From positions 83,182 to 147,181 of the forward strand of contig NZ_JASAOF010000015.1 of the NCBI RefSeq assembly GCF_029952525.1: a stretch of DNA of 64,000 nucleotides, written 5' to 3'. A model generated the notes under the pieces. That model saw only the letters and a list, made by a program, of their open reading frames with translations, searched no databases and had not been told where the DNA came from. This DNA comes from Saccharopolyspora ipomoeae. Its GTDB lineage: Bacteria > Actinomycetota > Actinomycetes > Mycobacteriales > Pseudonocardiaceae. This document shows positions 34,337 through 45,003 of the stretch, one piece after another; within the stretch, counting starts at the first letter, position 1, and every line of letters begins with the position of its first letter. The translations under genes were made by a program, and so were the position numbers.

Positions 34337-34438
34337 ATGGGCTCGGTCATCAAGAAGCGCCGCAAGCGTATGTCCAAGAAGAAGCACCGCAAGCTGCTTC
34401 GCAAGACGCGCGTCCAGCGTCGCAAGTTGGGCAAGTGA
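34337..34438 (+). CDS. 30S ribosomal protein bS22 (AURKAIP1/COX24 domain)
   Basis: A 33-residue, extremely basic protein: [20 protein letters not shown] then [12 protein letters not shown]. It is the AURKAIP1/COX24-domain small protein annotated Rv0500B in mycobacteria and identified there as ribosomal protein bS22. It is easily missed because it is so short. ATG 34337 has AAGGAG 7 bp upstream (gtgaaggagtccgc). A textbook terminator follows at 34446-34480. Confidence 0.92.
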   Translation: MGSVIKKRRKRMSKKKHRKLLRKTRVQRRKLGK

Positions 34439-34445
34439 TGTGAGA

Positions 34446-34480
34446 ACCGCCGTCGACCACTGGAGTCGACGGCGGTTTTT
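34446..34480 (+). terminator. Intrinsic terminator after bS22
   Basis: ACCGCCGTCGAC (34446-34457) and GTCGACGGCGGT (34465-34476) form a perfect 12-bp stem with a 7-nt loop, followed by TTTTTCTT. This is the best classical intrinsic terminator in the window. Confidence 0.92.
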
Positions 34481-34583
34481 CTTGCACGACCCCGCTTGGT
34501 AACGCCCGGTCAACCCGGTCGGGGGCGGGTGCGCCTGTAGCATCGATCTCGGGCGGCACTCCTTCGACTGCGCGGGGTGACTA

Positions 34584-35618
34584 ATGGGGCCGAACGTCGT
34601 GCTGGTGACGGGTGTGAGCCGCTTCCTGGGCGGACACCTGGCGGCGCGGCTGGCGGCGAACCCGGCGATCGACCGGGTGCTGGGGGTCGACACCGTCCAA
34701 CCCGGTCGCGACCTGCTGCGGCGGATGGGGCGCACCGAGTTCGTGCGCGCCGACATCCGGAACCCGCTGATCAGCAAGGTCATCAACAACGCCGGGGTGG
34801 ACACCGTGGTGCACGCGGCGATCAACACGCACACGGGTCCGGGCGGGCGCGCGACGCTCAAGGAGATGAACGTCATCGGCAGCATGCAGCTGCTCGCCGC
34901 CTGCCAGCAGTCTCCCCGGGTCCGCAAGGTCGTGGTGCGCTCCACCTGCGCCGTCTACGGGTCGAGCTCGCGGGATCCCGCCGTGTTCACCGAGGACGTC
35001 GAGCCCAAGGACCTGCCCTCGTCCGGCTACGCCAAGGACGCGGTCGAGATCGAGGGCTACGTGCGGGGTTTCGGCCGCCGCAGGCCCGACGTGGACATCA
35101 CCACGCTGCGGTTCTCCAACCTGATCGGCCCGCGCATCGACGCGATGCTGGCCCGCTACTTCATGCTCCCGGTGGTGCCCACCGTCCTCGGCTTCGACGC
35201 GCGCTTCCAGCTGCTGCACTCCGAGGACGCGCTGGCCGTGCTGGAGCGCGCGACGCTCGGGGACAAGACCGGCGTCTACAACGTCGCCGGAGACGGGGTG
35301 CTGATGCTGTCCCAGGCGATCCGCCGCGCGGGCCGGGTGGCGCTGCCGCTGCCGAGCATGTCCGTCCCGGCCGTGACGCAGCTGTTCCGCAGCGCCCGGC
35401 TGGTCGACTTCTCCCCGGAGCAGCTGCGCTTCCTCAACTTCGGCCGGGTGGTGGACGCCACACGTCTCCGTGAGACCTTCGGGTACACCCCGCGCTGGAC
35501 CACCCAGCAGGCGTTCGACGACTTCGTGCGCGGTCGCGGACTCCGCCCCGTGGTGGAGCCGGACAACATCATGGCGCTGGAACGGCGCGCCGGGGAACTG
35601 CTTTCCAGACTGCGGTGA
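34584..35618 (+). CDS. NAD-dependent epimerase/dehydratase (GalE2-like)
   Basis: A 344-residue extended SDR protein, corresponding by order to Rv0501 (galE2). Nucleotide motif VVLVTGVSRFLGGHLAARL; Asp in LGVDT; active-site Ser region VVRSTCAVYGSSS and the catalytic Tyr-Lys in SGYAKDAVE (YxxxK). The C-terminal half (RFLNFGRVVDATRLRETFGYTPRW) is family-typical. The precise sugar substrate is uncertain. Its stop is 15 bp before the start of the acyltransferase gene. Confidence 0.86.
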   Translation: MGPNVVLVTGVSRFLGGHLAARLAANPAIDRVLGVDTVQPGRDLLRRMGRTEFVRADIRNPLISKVINNAGVDTVVHAAINTHTGPGGRATLKEMNVIGSMQLLAACQQSPRVRKVVVRSTCAVYGSSSRDPAVFTEDVEPKDLPSSGYAKDAVEIEGYVRGFGRRRPDVDITTLRFSNLIGPRIDAMLARYFMLPVVPTVLGFDARFQLLHSEDALAVLERATLGDKTGVYNVAGDGVLMLSQAIRRAGRVALPLPSMSVPAVTQLFRSARLVDFSPEQLRFLNFGRVVDATRLRETFGYTPRWTTQQAFDDFVRGRGLRPVVEPDNIMALERRAGELLSRLR

Positions 35619-35632
35619 GAGACGGAGGCGCG

Positions 35633-36541
35633 ATGGCCGATGCGCAGGTGATCCCGCTGCGACCGGAGGACGGCGACCGGATCCCGCCCGTCCCCGAGGA
35701 ACCGGGGTGGGAGGAGTCCGTCATCGACGTGCTCGCCTTCGCCCGCCGCCGCCTGCTCGGCGACTACCAGGTCGACGAGTTCGGCTTCGACGAGGAGCTC
35801 ACCGACGAGGTGCTGCTGCGCCTGATCCGCCCCTTCTACGAGAAGTGGTTCCGGGTGGAGACCATCGGCGCGCACAACGTGCCCGAGACCGGGGCGCTGC
35901 TGGTCGCCAACCACTCCGGCACGCTGCCGTGGGACGCGCTGATGACCACCATCGCCGTGCACGACCACCACCCGGCCGAGCGGCACCTGCGGATGCTGGG
36001 CGCGGACCTGGTGTTCCGGATGCCGGTGCTGGGGCCGCTGGCCCGCAAGGCCGGGCACACGCTGGCCTGCAACCCCGACGCCGAGCGGCTGCTGACCAAC
36101 GGCGAGCTCGTCGGCGTCTGGCCGGAGGGCTTCAAGGGCATCGGCAAACCGTTCAAGGACCGCTACAAGCTGCAGCGGTTCGGCCGCGGCGGCTTCGTGT
36201 CGGCCGCCCTGCGCACCGGGGCGCCGATCATCCCGTGCGCGATCGTCGGCGCCGAGGAGATCTACCCGAAGCTGGCCGATCTCAAGCCGCTCGCCCGCCT
36301 GCTGGGGCTGCCGTACTTCCCGGTGACCCCGCTGTTCCCGCACTTCGGCCCGCTGGGCGCGGTCCCGCTGCCGTCGAAGTGGTACATCGAGTTCGGCGAG
36401 CCGATCGAGACCAGCGGCTACCCGGAGGGCGCGGCCGACGACCCGATGCTGGTGTTCAGCCTCTCCGACCAGGTCCGCGAGATCATCCAGCAGACCCTCT
36501 ACCGCCTGCTGTCCCAGCGCACGAACGTCTTCCTCGGCTGA
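35633..36541 (+). CDS. Lysophospholipid acyltransferase-family protein
   Basis: A 302-residue PlsC-type acyltransferase. Block I NHSGTLPWD carries the catalytic His-Asp; block II lies near VFRMPVLGPLARKAGHTLAC; block III is GVWPEGFKGIGKPF; block IV is IIPCAIVGAEE. It acylates glycerolipids or related acceptors at the membrane. It matches Rv0502 in the order epimerase-acyltransferase. ATG 35633 with GGAG just upstream is preferred over GTG 35615. Confidence 0.87.
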   Translation: MADAQVIPLRPEDGDRIPPVPEEPGWEESVIDVLAFARRRLLGDYQVDEFGFDEELTDEVLLRLIRPFYEKWFRVETIGAHNVPETGALLVANHSGTLPWDALMTTIAVHDHHPAERHLRMLGADLVFRMPVLGPLARKAGHTLACNPDAERLLTNGELVGVWPEGFKGIGKPFKDRYKLQRFGRGGFVSAALRTGAPIIPCAIVGAEEIYPKLADLKPLARLLGLPYFPVTPLFPHFGPLGAVPLPSKWYIEFGEPIETSGYPEGAADDPMLVFSLSDQVREIIQQTLYRLLSQRTNVFLG

Positions 36542-36681
36542 TATCCACCCGGTCTGATGATCCCGCCCCATCGGGCATGCAGGGGGCGCCACCGGATGTT
36601 CAGGATGTAGCTGGCCGGCGCGACGGGCGGGGATGCCGCCGCGCCGGCCCGTCCGCACCCCTACTACTGGAGGCGATTCCG

Positions 36682-37092
36682 GTGGCGGCGAAGCTCAACC
36701 CGTACCTGCAGTTCAACGGCGACGCCCGGCAGGCGTTGGAGTTCTACCGCTCGGTGCTCGGCGGTGACCTGGCGCTGAACACCTACGGCCAGTTCGGTCA
36801 GGCCGACGGCCCGCTCGCGGACAAGATCATGCACGGGAACCTGATCTCCGAGCTCGGGTTCACGATCATGGCGGCCGACGCGCCGCCGGACATGACACCG
36901 CAGCCCGGCAGCAACTTCTCGATCAGCATCAGCGGCGAAGCGACCGACGGCGACGCCCTCCGCGGCTACTTCGCGAAGCTCTCCGAGGGCGGCCAGGTCC
37001 ACGTCCCGCTGGAGAAGCAGATGTGGGGCGACGAGTTCGGCATGTGCACCGACAGGTTCGGCATCAACTGGATGGTCGACATCTCCGGTTGA
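36682..37092 (+). CDS. VOC family (PhnB/DUF1428-like) protein
   Basis: A 136-residue VOC protein of the PhnB group: LNPYLQFNGDARQALEFYRSVLGGDLALNTYGQFG at the start, and DEFGMCTDRFGINWMVDI at the end. PhnB-like proteins of this type are widespread and mostly without known function. GTG 36682 has CTGGAGG 8-9 bp upstream. It converges with the serB1-like gene with only 2 bp between stops. Confidence 0.85.
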   Translation: MAAKLNPYLQFNGDARQALEFYRSVLGGDLALNTYGQFGQADGPLADKIMHGNLISELGFTIMAADAPPDMTPQPGSNFSISISGEATDGDALRGYFAKLSEGGQVHVPLEKQMWGDEFGMCTDRFGINWMVDISG

Positions 37093-37094
37093 GC

Positions 37095-38027
37095 TCAGGA
37101 GCGGTCGCGGCGGCGGTAGGCCATGCCCGCTGCGACCGCTCCGGCCGCCGCTCCCGCGCCGAGCATGGAGTTGAGGCCGATGCGGACGGCCTTGCGGCCG
37201 GTGCGGAAGTCGCGGACCTCCCACTCGCGGGCGCGCGCGATCTCGCGGAGCCGCTGGTCCGGGTTCACCGCGACGGCCGTGCCCACCACGGACAGCATCG
37301 GGATGTCGTTGGCCGAGTCCGAGTAGGCGGTGCAGCGCCGCAGGTCCAGGCCCTCGCTGGCGGCGATCGCGCGGACCGCGTGCGCCTTGGCGCGACCGTG
37401 CAGCATCTCGCCGACGAGCCGGCCGGTGTAGATCCCGTTCTCGCTCTCCGACACCGTGCCCAGCGCGCCGGTCAGGCCCAGCCGCCGCGCGATGATCGAG
37501 GCCAGCTCGACCGGGGTCGCGGTCACCAGCCAGACCCGCTGACCGGCGTCGAGGTGCATCTGCGCGAGCGCGCGGGTGCCCGCCCAGATCCGGTCGGCCA
37601 TCAGCTCGTCGTAGATCTCCTCGCTGAGGTTCACCAGCTCCTCGACGCTGCGCCCGGCCACGAACGACAGCGCCTGCTCCCGGCTGGCCTGGATGTCCTG
37701 CGGGTTCTCCCGCCCGCCGATGCGGAACTTGAGCTGCTGCCAGGCGAATCCGGCCAGGTCACCGGCGTTGAAGAACTTGCGGGCGGCCAGACCTCGGGCG
37801 AAGTGGAACAGCGAGGCGCCCATCATCATCGTGTTGTCGACGTCGAAGAACGCCGCCGCGGTCAGGTCGGGCGGCGTCGTGAGCGTGCCGTCCTGGACCG
37901 GGGCAGCGGCGACCGCGGCCTCCGCTGAGGCGCGACCCGCTACCTTCGCGCTGTCGATCTGCTCTGTGCTGGACGTGCGCATGCCGTTGTGGTCCGCGTC
38001 ATCGGCCGAGCCCTGCCGTGTCGGCAC
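37095..38027 (-). CDS. serB1: HAD-family phosphatase, SerB1-like
   Basis: A 310-residue HAD-IB hydrolase. Motif I is [11 protein letters not shown] (DxDxT), motif [11 protein letters not shown], motif III/IV region [19 protein letters not shown] ~45-residue Ala-rich leader precedes the domain. Order and similarity fit mycobacterial SerB1 (Rv0505c), annotated as phosphoserine phosphatase, though HAD-IB members of this type may act on other phosphomonoesters. The C-terminus ends with a hydrophobic, Ala/Gly-rich helix and a basic tail ([21 protein letters not shown]), which may contact the membrane. Confidence 0.85.
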   Translation of the reverse strand: MPTRQGSADDADHNGMRTSSTEQIDSAKVAGRASAEAAVAAAPVQDGTLTTPPDLTAAAFFDVDNTMMMGASLFHFARGLAARKFFNAGDLAGFAWQQLKFRIGGRENPQDIQASREQALSFVAGRSVEELVNLSEEIYDELMADRIWAGTRALAQMHLDAGQRVWLVTATPVELASIIARRLGLTGALGTVSESENGIYTGRLVGEMLHGRAKAHAVRAIAASEGLDLRRCTAYSDSANDIPMLSVVGTAVAVNPDQRLREIARAREWEVRDFRTGRKAVRIGLNSMLGAGAAAGAVAAGMAYRRRDRS

Positions 38028-38192
38028 CGCCGCGCCTCCCGGGTTCCTCCGGAGTGGTGATGTGCGAAGTCCGTGGTCCGATCCGACCCGCTCCGAGGAT
38101 GCCGTCCGGGTCGGCGTCCTCCTAGCTTAAGACCTCGCCCGCGCCACGATTGCGCACCTACGCCGGGAACGGCAAGAACCTTGATCGTGTCG

Positions 38193-38275
38193 AAGCGGCG
38201 GAGCCGCTTTTTCTTCTCGGTGAGCTGTCTCGCGACCCCACCCGCACCGCCGAGCGGAGGGAGCGCGATCTCCTG
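38193..38275 (+). repeat. Dispersed intergenic repeat, partial copy D
   Basis: A partial copy: hairpin AAGCGGC/GCCGCTT (38193-38209) followed by TTTTC, and the core GCACCGCCGAGCGGAGGGAG near 38247-38266. It lies between serB1 and bldN. On the plus strand it reads as an intrinsic terminator although no plus-strand gene ends here. Confidence 0.55.
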
Positions 38276-38279
38276 AGGG

Positions 38280-38972
38280 CTAGCGGAGATCGTCGGGCAG
38301 GAGTTGGGCCAGTCGGCGGACCGCGCGGTGCTGCAGGGCCTTGACGGCGCCCTCGTTCCGTTGCATCGCCACGGCGGTCTCGGTCACCGAGAGGTCCTGC
38401 AGGAACCGCAGCCGGATGCATTCCCGCTGGTCGGGGTTGAGCTGGCGGATGCACTGCAGCAGCTCGCTGTTGGTGGCGTCGAGCAGCACCTGGTGCTCGG
38501 GTCCGACGTGCGAGCCCTTGGCGGGCAGGTGGTCGGTGACCTCCGAGGTGGGGATCTCCAGCCGGTTCCGGCTCGACTTGATGTGGTCGAGGATGAGGTT
38601 CTTGGCGATGGTGATGAACCAGGCGGCCACGTCGCGGCCCTGGTAGCTGATCGAGGCGATGCGCCGCAGCGCCCGCAGGAACGTCTCGCTGGTGATGTCC
38701 TCGGCCAGGCAGTGATCGCTGACCCGGAACAGCACGTACCGGTAGACGGTCTGCGAGTACTCGTCGTAGAGCCTGCCGAAGGCGTCGTTGTCGCCCTGCT
38801 GGGCCGCGCTGACGTAGGCCCAGCTGTCGGGGACGCAGTTGTCCAGGACGGTGTCCGCGATCTCCGACCAGGCGTCGGGCGTGCTCGGTGAACTCACAGG
38901 CCGTGACCGCACGTGGTGAGTGCGGCCTGCGGTGTCGGGGGCGGGGGGTGCGAGCGTCTCGGGGCTGCTCAT
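38280..38972 (-). CDS. bldN: ECF sigma factor BldN
   Basis: A 230-residue ECF sigma factor with strong resemblance to Streptomyces BldN. After an unusual ~60-residue N-terminal extension comes region 2: QQGDNDAFGRLYDEYSQTVYRYVLFRV, ITSETFLRALRRI, YQGRDVAAWFITIAKNLILDH. Region 4 has LRFLQDLSVTETAVAMQRNEGAVKALQHRAVRRLAQLLPDD. In Streptomyces, BldN directs genes for aerial growth. The N-terminal extension also occurs there and is processed. ATG 38972 has AGGAGG 9 bp upstream; the open frame extends to 39068. It is divergent from the glutaredoxin-rex-hem cluster, as in Streptomyces. Confidence 0.88.
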   Translation of the reverse strand: MSSPETLAPPAPDTAGRTHHVRSRPVSSPSTPDAWSEIADTVLDNCVPDSWAYVSAAQQGDNDAFGRLYDEYSQTVYRYVLFRVSDHCLAEDITSETFLRALRRIASISYQGRDVAAWFITIAKNLILDHIKSSRNRLEIPTSEVTDHLPAKGSHVGPEHQVLLDATNSELLQCIRQLNPDQRECIRLRFLQDLSVTETAVAMQRNEGAVKALQHRAVRRLAQLLPDDLR

Positions 38973-39382
38973 CTCCGGCGACCTCCTGCCTTCGTTGGCT
39001 TCGCCGACTGGCGGTGGTACGGGGACGCACCGCGCCGGCAACCATGTCGTCGTGCCCGTGACGGACACCTGATCCGGGGACCGATCAGGGCCGACGGGTT
39101 GCGCCGGTACCGCTCGATCGGGCCTTCACTCGACTGGCCGACCTCCCACCGAAGTGGGCGTTGGAGCAGCAGCATACGTGTTGTTACTCAGAAGTAGGTA
39201 GTTCATTGCGGTGACGGTCCGGTCGCGTTGCGTGGCTCCCCGGCGAGATGAGCCCGATCACGCCGGGTGATTTTGGCCACGTGAGCAGGACGATCGCGCC
39301 AGTGAGCCCGGTCTCCGCCCGGTCGCGGGCTGAGTACGTTGGAGTCGCGGATTTTTTTCGAACGACCCGCCGAGGAGGCGAC
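38973..39382. other. Divergent bldN/glutaredoxin control region
   Basis: A 410-bp gap without a credible gene. The AT-richest part (about 39165-39215, with tacgtgttgttactcagaagtaggtagttcattg) probably holds the bldN promoter on the minus strand. T7 at 39350-39356 lies just upstream of the glutaredoxin ribosome site. No clear operator was resolved. Confidence 0.45.
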
Positions 39383-39619
39383 GTGCACGAGGTCACCGTG
39401 ATCTCCCGCGAGGGCTGCCACTCCTGCGTCGACGCGATCTCCGACGTGCGCCGGATCTGCGATGAGCTGGGGGTCCCGTGGTCGGTCATCGACGTCGACG
39501 GCGACTCGGAGCTGCGCGCCGAGTACGGCGACCGGGTCCCGGTGATCTTGATCGATGGAGCCGAGCACGGTTTCTGGAAGGTCGAGGAAGAACGCCTCCG
39601 CCGAGCGCTGGGCGACTAG
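39383..39619 (+). CDS. Glutaredoxin-like protein
   Basis: A 78-residue glutaredoxin/DUF836-like thioredoxin fold with the CxxC motif REGCHSCVDA and a cis-Pro region in DRVPVILIDG. In actinobacteria such proteins precede the rex-hem genes (compare Rv0508). GTG 39383 has GAGGAGG 6 bp upstream. It probably reduces disulfides in the cytosol; the partner is unknown. Confidence 0.88.
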   Translation: MHEVTVISREGCHSCVDAISDVRRICDELGVPWSVIDVDGDSELRAEYGDRVPVILIDGAEHGFWKVEEERLRRALGD

Positions 39620-39742
39620 CCCCGATTCGGAGCCCGCGAGCCCCGTCACGTGCCCTGTACCACCCGTTTTGGCACTTCAGGGGGGTATCCGCAATGATGG
39701 CGGGGAAGGTTTGCGCCTCCGGTGCTGCGGCCCCCGCCGACT

Positions 39743-39771
39743 TTGTGCATGCATTCACAAATGGCTACGGT
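39743..39771 (+). promoter_or_regulatory. Rex operator overlapping the rex-hem promoter
   Basis: The near-palindrome TTGTGCATGCATTCACAA (39743-39760) fits the Rex operator consensus TGTGAAnnnnTTCACA, with one mismatch in the left half-site. TTGTGC (39743-39748), 17 bp and TACGGT (39766-39771) form a plausible promoter, so bound Rex would cover the -35 and spacer. It lies ~150 bp upstream of rex: autoregulation of rex-hemACD by NADH/NAD+. Confidence 0.85.
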
Positions 39772-39917
39772 GTAAGGGTCGTGCCGCCGGAACTCCCCGC
39801 CGGAATCTCCGGCGCGGATCAGCGGATCAGGTGGTTCGGTCTCACCGCTTCCCCGGTGTTCGTCCCACCTCGATGCCGCCCGAGGGGCAGACCACCAGCA
39901 GGCGAGGGAGATCCAGC

Positions 39918-40864
39918 GTGACGGCCCAAGGAGCGGACGTGCCAGAAGGAGACGGGCAGAGCTCTGCCCGGACCGCTGCGTCCCCGCGGACCCCGGACGC
40001 CGACGCGACCGACGCCGCCGGCACCAACGGGAGCCAGAACAACGGCGACCAGACCACTGGCGACCAGACCAATGGGGCGGCCATCGAGGTCCCGGCCGCT
40101 CGCGAGCGCGCCCGCTCCATCCCGGAGGCGGCCGTCGCCCGGCTCGCGGTCTACCTGCGCGCCCTGTCCTCGCTCGCCGAGCAGGACATCACCACTGTCT
40201 CCAGCGAGGAGCTGGCCACCGCGGCGGGCGTGAACTCCGCCAAGCTGCGCAAGGACCTCTCCTACATCGGCTCCTACGGCACCCGCGGCGTCGGCTACGA
40301 GGTCGAGGTGCTGATCGGTCAGATCGAGCGGACGCTCGGCCTGACCCGCAAGCACAGCGTCGCCGTGGTCGGGATCGGCAACCTCGGCCACGCGCTGGCC
40401 AACTACGGCGGGTTCCCCGGCCGCGGTTTCCCGGTGTCGGCGCTGTTCGACCTCGACGACGACCTGGTCGGCGTGCCGGTCGGCGGCATCCCTGTCAGCC
40501 ACATCGACGACATCGTCGACGTGTGCTCCCAGCGCGAGGTCACCATCGGCGTCATCGCCACCCCCACCCAGGGCGCGCAGGAGGTCTGCGACCGCCTGGT
40601 GGCGGGCGGCGTCACGTGCATCCTGAACTTCGCCCCGGTCGTGCTGCAGGTTCCCGAGCACGTCGAGGTGCGCAAGGTCGACTTGGCGGTGGAGATGCAG
40701 ATCCTGTCGTTCCACGTGGCCCGGCGGCAGCAGGAAGCGGCCGCCTCCGGCGAAGCCGCGTCCGGTCAGGTCGCGTCCGGCCAGGTCAACGGGGCCGGTC
40801 CGCCGGGCGGCGGCGCAGGGCTCCCGGGCGAGATCGATTCGGCGAACAGGATGGTGGAACGGCT

Positions 40865-40868
<4 letters not shown>
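39918..40868 (+). CDS. rex: Redox-sensing transcriptional repressor Rex
   Basis: A 316-residue Rex. After an unusually long disordered leader (~65 residues; Asn/Gln/Thr-rich) comes the winged-helix domain ([64 protein letters not shown]). The NAD(H)-binding Rossmann domain follows, with [19 protein letters not shown]. The tail after the dimer-swapping helix is Gly/Ala/Pro-rich. Rex leaves its operators when NADH rises; a matching operator is at 39743. GTG 39918 has GCGAGGGAG 7 bp upstream; a later in-frame GTG at about 39939 is possible. The stop overlaps the hemA start (GTGA). Confidence 0.94.
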
Positions 40869-42246
<1,378 letters not shown>

Positions 42247-42250
<4 letters not shown>

Positions 42251-43185
42251 ACAAGACCCTCCGCATCGGCACCCGGGGCAGCGCGCTGGCGATGGCGCAG
42301 AGCACGTGGGTCGCCGAGCAGCTGGAGGCGGCCGGTTACCCGACCCAGCTGGTGACCGTCGCGACCCCCGGTGACAAGTCGATGGCCCCGATCGCCGAGA
42401 TCGGTGTCGGCGTGTTCACCTCGGCGCTGCGCGAGGCGCTCGCGGCCGACGAGGTCGACGTCGCGATCCACTCCTACAAAGACCTGCCGACCGAACCGGA
42501 CCCCCGGTTGTCGCTGGCCGCCGTCCCGGTCCGGGAGGACCCGAGGGACGCGCTGGTGGCACGGGACGGTCTGACGCTCGGCGAACTGCCCCCGGGGTCC
42601 GTTGTGGGCACCGGTTCGCCGCGCCGCGCCAGTCAGCTCCGGGCCGCAGGCCTGGGGCTGGAGGTGCGCGGCATCCGCGGCAATGTGGACACCCGAATGC
42701 GCAAGGTGACCGACGGCGAGCTGGACGCCGTCGTCCTCGCCCGCGCCGGGCTGGCCCGGGTGGGCCGGCTTTCGGTGATCACGGAAACGCTCGATCCGCT
42801 GCAGATGCTGCCCGCGCCCGCCCAGGGCGCGCTCGCAGTGGAATGCCGCGTCGAAGACGTGGACACAGAGCACCTGCTGCAGTCCGTTTTGGACGATCAG
42901 GCCAGCCGCGCCGCGGTTGCCGCCGAACGCGCCGTGCTGGCCCGGCTCGAAGCCGGTTGCCACGCGCCGGTCGGTGCGCTGGCCGAGGTGGTGGAGGACC
43001 TCGACGACGACGGGCGCGTGGCGCTGCGCCTGTCCGTGCGTGGAGTGGTGGCGACAGACGACGACGTTCTGGTCCGCGCCTCCGCCACTGGTGAGACGAC
43101 CGCCGCAGAGCAGCTCGGCCTGGAACTGGCCGATGAGCTGCTCGAAGCCCGGGCCGCACTGCTCAGCGGCCCCGGCAGTAGTTGA
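42247..43185 (+). CDS. hemC: Hydroxymethylbilane synthase HemC
   Basis: A 312-residue porphobilinogen deaminase that condenses four porphobilinogen units. Motifs [53 protein letters not shown], and the dipyrromethane-cofactor Cys in [16 protein letters not shown]. The TTG start overlaps the hemA stop (TTGA), which is consistent with the family N-terminus beginning right there. Confidence 0.96.
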
Positions 43186-43199
43186 TGGGGAGTGCCCTG

Positions 43200-44732
43200 A
43201 TGACCCGAGCACGTAAGACCCCCGGACGGATTGCTTTCGTGGGCTCCGGTCCCGGTGACGCGGGACTGCTCACCGTTCGGGGCCGGGATGTGATCGCCCG
43301 CGCTTCGCTGCTGGTGACCGACCCGGACGTACCTTCCGACATCGTCGCCCTGGCCGCCGAGGGGGCGGAGGTCCGCCCCGCCGTCGGCGACCCGGCCGAC
43401 GTCGCCAAGGACCTGGCCAACGAGGCCGACACCGGCCGCAACGTGGTCCGGCTCGTCGCCGGCGACCCGCTGACCGCCGACGCGGTGGTCCGCGAGACGC
43501 AGGAGGTCGCCAAGACCGAGGCGCCGTTCGACGTGATCCCCGGTGTCGCCAGCGGCAGCGCGGTTCCGGCCTACGCCGGCATCGCGCTGGGCGCGGTGCA
43601 CACCGAGGTCGACGTCCGCGGTGACGCCGACTGGCCGGCGCTGGCCGGTGTGCCCGGCGCGCTGGTGCTGCACACGACCGGCAGCCACCTCGCCGAGGCG
43701 GCGTCGCGGCTGGTCGAGCACGGCCGTCCGGCGACCACCCCCGTCGCGGTGACCGCGTCCGGCACCACGGTGGCGCAGCGCACGATCGACACCACGCTGG
43801 CCTCGCTGGCCGCCGACGCCGGTGAGCTGCAGGGCCACCTGGTGGTGACGATCGGCGACATCGTCTCCGAGCGGAACAAGCTGTCCTGGTGGGAGTCCCG
43901 CGCCCTGTACGGCTGGAAGATCCTGGTGCCGCGCACCAAGGAGCAGGCCGGTGTGATGAGCGAGCGGCTGTGGTCGCACGGTGCGGTCTCGCACGAGGTG
44001 CCGACCATCTCCGTGGAGCCGCCGCGCAGCCCCGCGCAGATGGAGCGCGCGGTCAAGGGCCTGGTCGACGGCCGCTACCAGTGGGTCGTGTTCACCTCGG
44101 CGAACGCGGTCCGCGCGGTGTGGGAGAAGTTCGCGGAGTTCGGCCTGGACGCCCGCGCGTTCTCCGGTGTGAAGATCGCCTGCGTCGGCGAGGCCACCGC
44201 GGAGAAGGTGCGCGCCTTCGGCATCATCCCGGAGCTGCTGCCCTCGGGTGACCAGTCGAGCGAGGGCCTGCTGCAGGAGTTCCCGCCGCACGACGACATC
44301 CTGGACCCGGTGGACCGGGTGCTGCTGCCGCGCGCCGACATCGCCACCGAGACGCTGTCGGCGGGTCTGCAGGAGCGCGGCTGGGAGGTCGACGACGTGA
44401 CGGCCTACCGGACCGTCCGCGCCGCGCCGCCGCCGGCCGAGACCCGCGAGATGATCAAGACCGGTGGTTTCGACGCGGTCTGCTTCACCTCGTCCTCCAC
44501 GGTGCGCAACCTGGTCGGCATCGCGGGCAAGCCGCACGCCCGCACGCTGGTCGCCTGCATCGGCCCGAACACGGCCGAGACGGCCAAGGAGTTCGGCCTG
44601 CGCGTCGACGTCCAGCCCGAGGCCCCCAGGGTCGAGGAGCTGGTCGACGCCCTGGCGGCCCACGCGGCCCGCCTCCGCGCGGAAGGCGCTCTGCCGCCCC
44701 CGCGCAAGGCCAAGCGAGCCCGCCGCAGCTGA
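43200..44732 (+). CDS. hemD: Fused CobA-HemD: uroporphyrinogen-III methyltransferase/synthase
   Basis: A 510-residue fusion. Residues 1-250 are a divergent CobA-like (SUMT) tetrapyrrole methylase domain ([23 protein letters not shown], then [16 protein letters not shown]). Residues 250-500 are uroporphyrinogen-III synthase ([68 protein letters not shown]). Such fusions are common in actinobacteria and place the branch between heme and siroheme/cobalamin in one protein. ATG 43200 with GGGGAG 7 bp upstream is chosen over in-frame starts at 43182. The tail is basic (RKAKRARRS). Confidence 0.93.
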   Translation: MTRARKTPGRIAFVGSGPGDAGLLTVRGRDVIARASLLVTDPDVPSDIVALAAEGAEVRPAVGDPADVAKDLANEADTGRNVVRLVAGDPLTADAVVRETQEVAKTEAPFDVIPGVASGSAVPAYAGIALGAVHTEVDVRGDADWPALAGVPGALVLHTTGSHLAEAASRLVEHGRPATTPVAVTASGTTVAQRTIDTTLASLAADAGELQGHLVVTIGDIVSERNKLSWWESRALYGWKILVPRTKEQAGVMSERLWSHGAVSHEVPTISVEPPRSPAQMERAVKGLVDGRYQWVVFTSANAVRAVWEKFAEFGLDARAFSGVKIACVGEATAEKVRAFGIIPELLPSGDQSSEGLLQEFPPHDDILDPVDRVLLPRADIATETLSAGLQERGWEVDDVTAYRTVRAAPPPAETREMIKTGGFDAVCFTSSSTVRNLVGIAGKPHARTLVACIGPNTAETAKEFGLRVDVQPEAPRVEELVDALAAHAARLRAEGALPPPRKAKRARRS

Positions 44733-44743
44733 AGCAGCTGACC

Positions 44744-44776
44744 GAAGGGCGCCTCCCCACCGGGGAGGCGCCCTTC
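44744..44776 (+). terminator. Terminator hairpin after hemD
   Basis: GAAGGGCGCCTCCCC (44744-44758) pairs perfectly with GGGGAGGCGCCCTTC (44762-44776) around a 3-nt loop. No U-run follows. It separates rex-hemACD from hemB. Confidence 0.8.
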
Positions 44777-45003
44777 GTCATCTCCGTCCCTCGTCCCTCC
44801 GTCGAAAACCCCTCCTTGGGCGTCGTGATGGGAACAGCCTGGGTACCAGCTGGAGCCCGGCGCCGGTGGTGGTTCGCCGCGGACCTGCACCCCGTCGGTG
44901 CGGCGGTCCCGGTCACCATCCGTCGAGGCCTGCGGAGTGCGGATGGGTGGGATCGCTACGCTCGGGGGGTCACCCCGCCGAGTCTGCTTGGGGAGCCGCA
45001 GTT

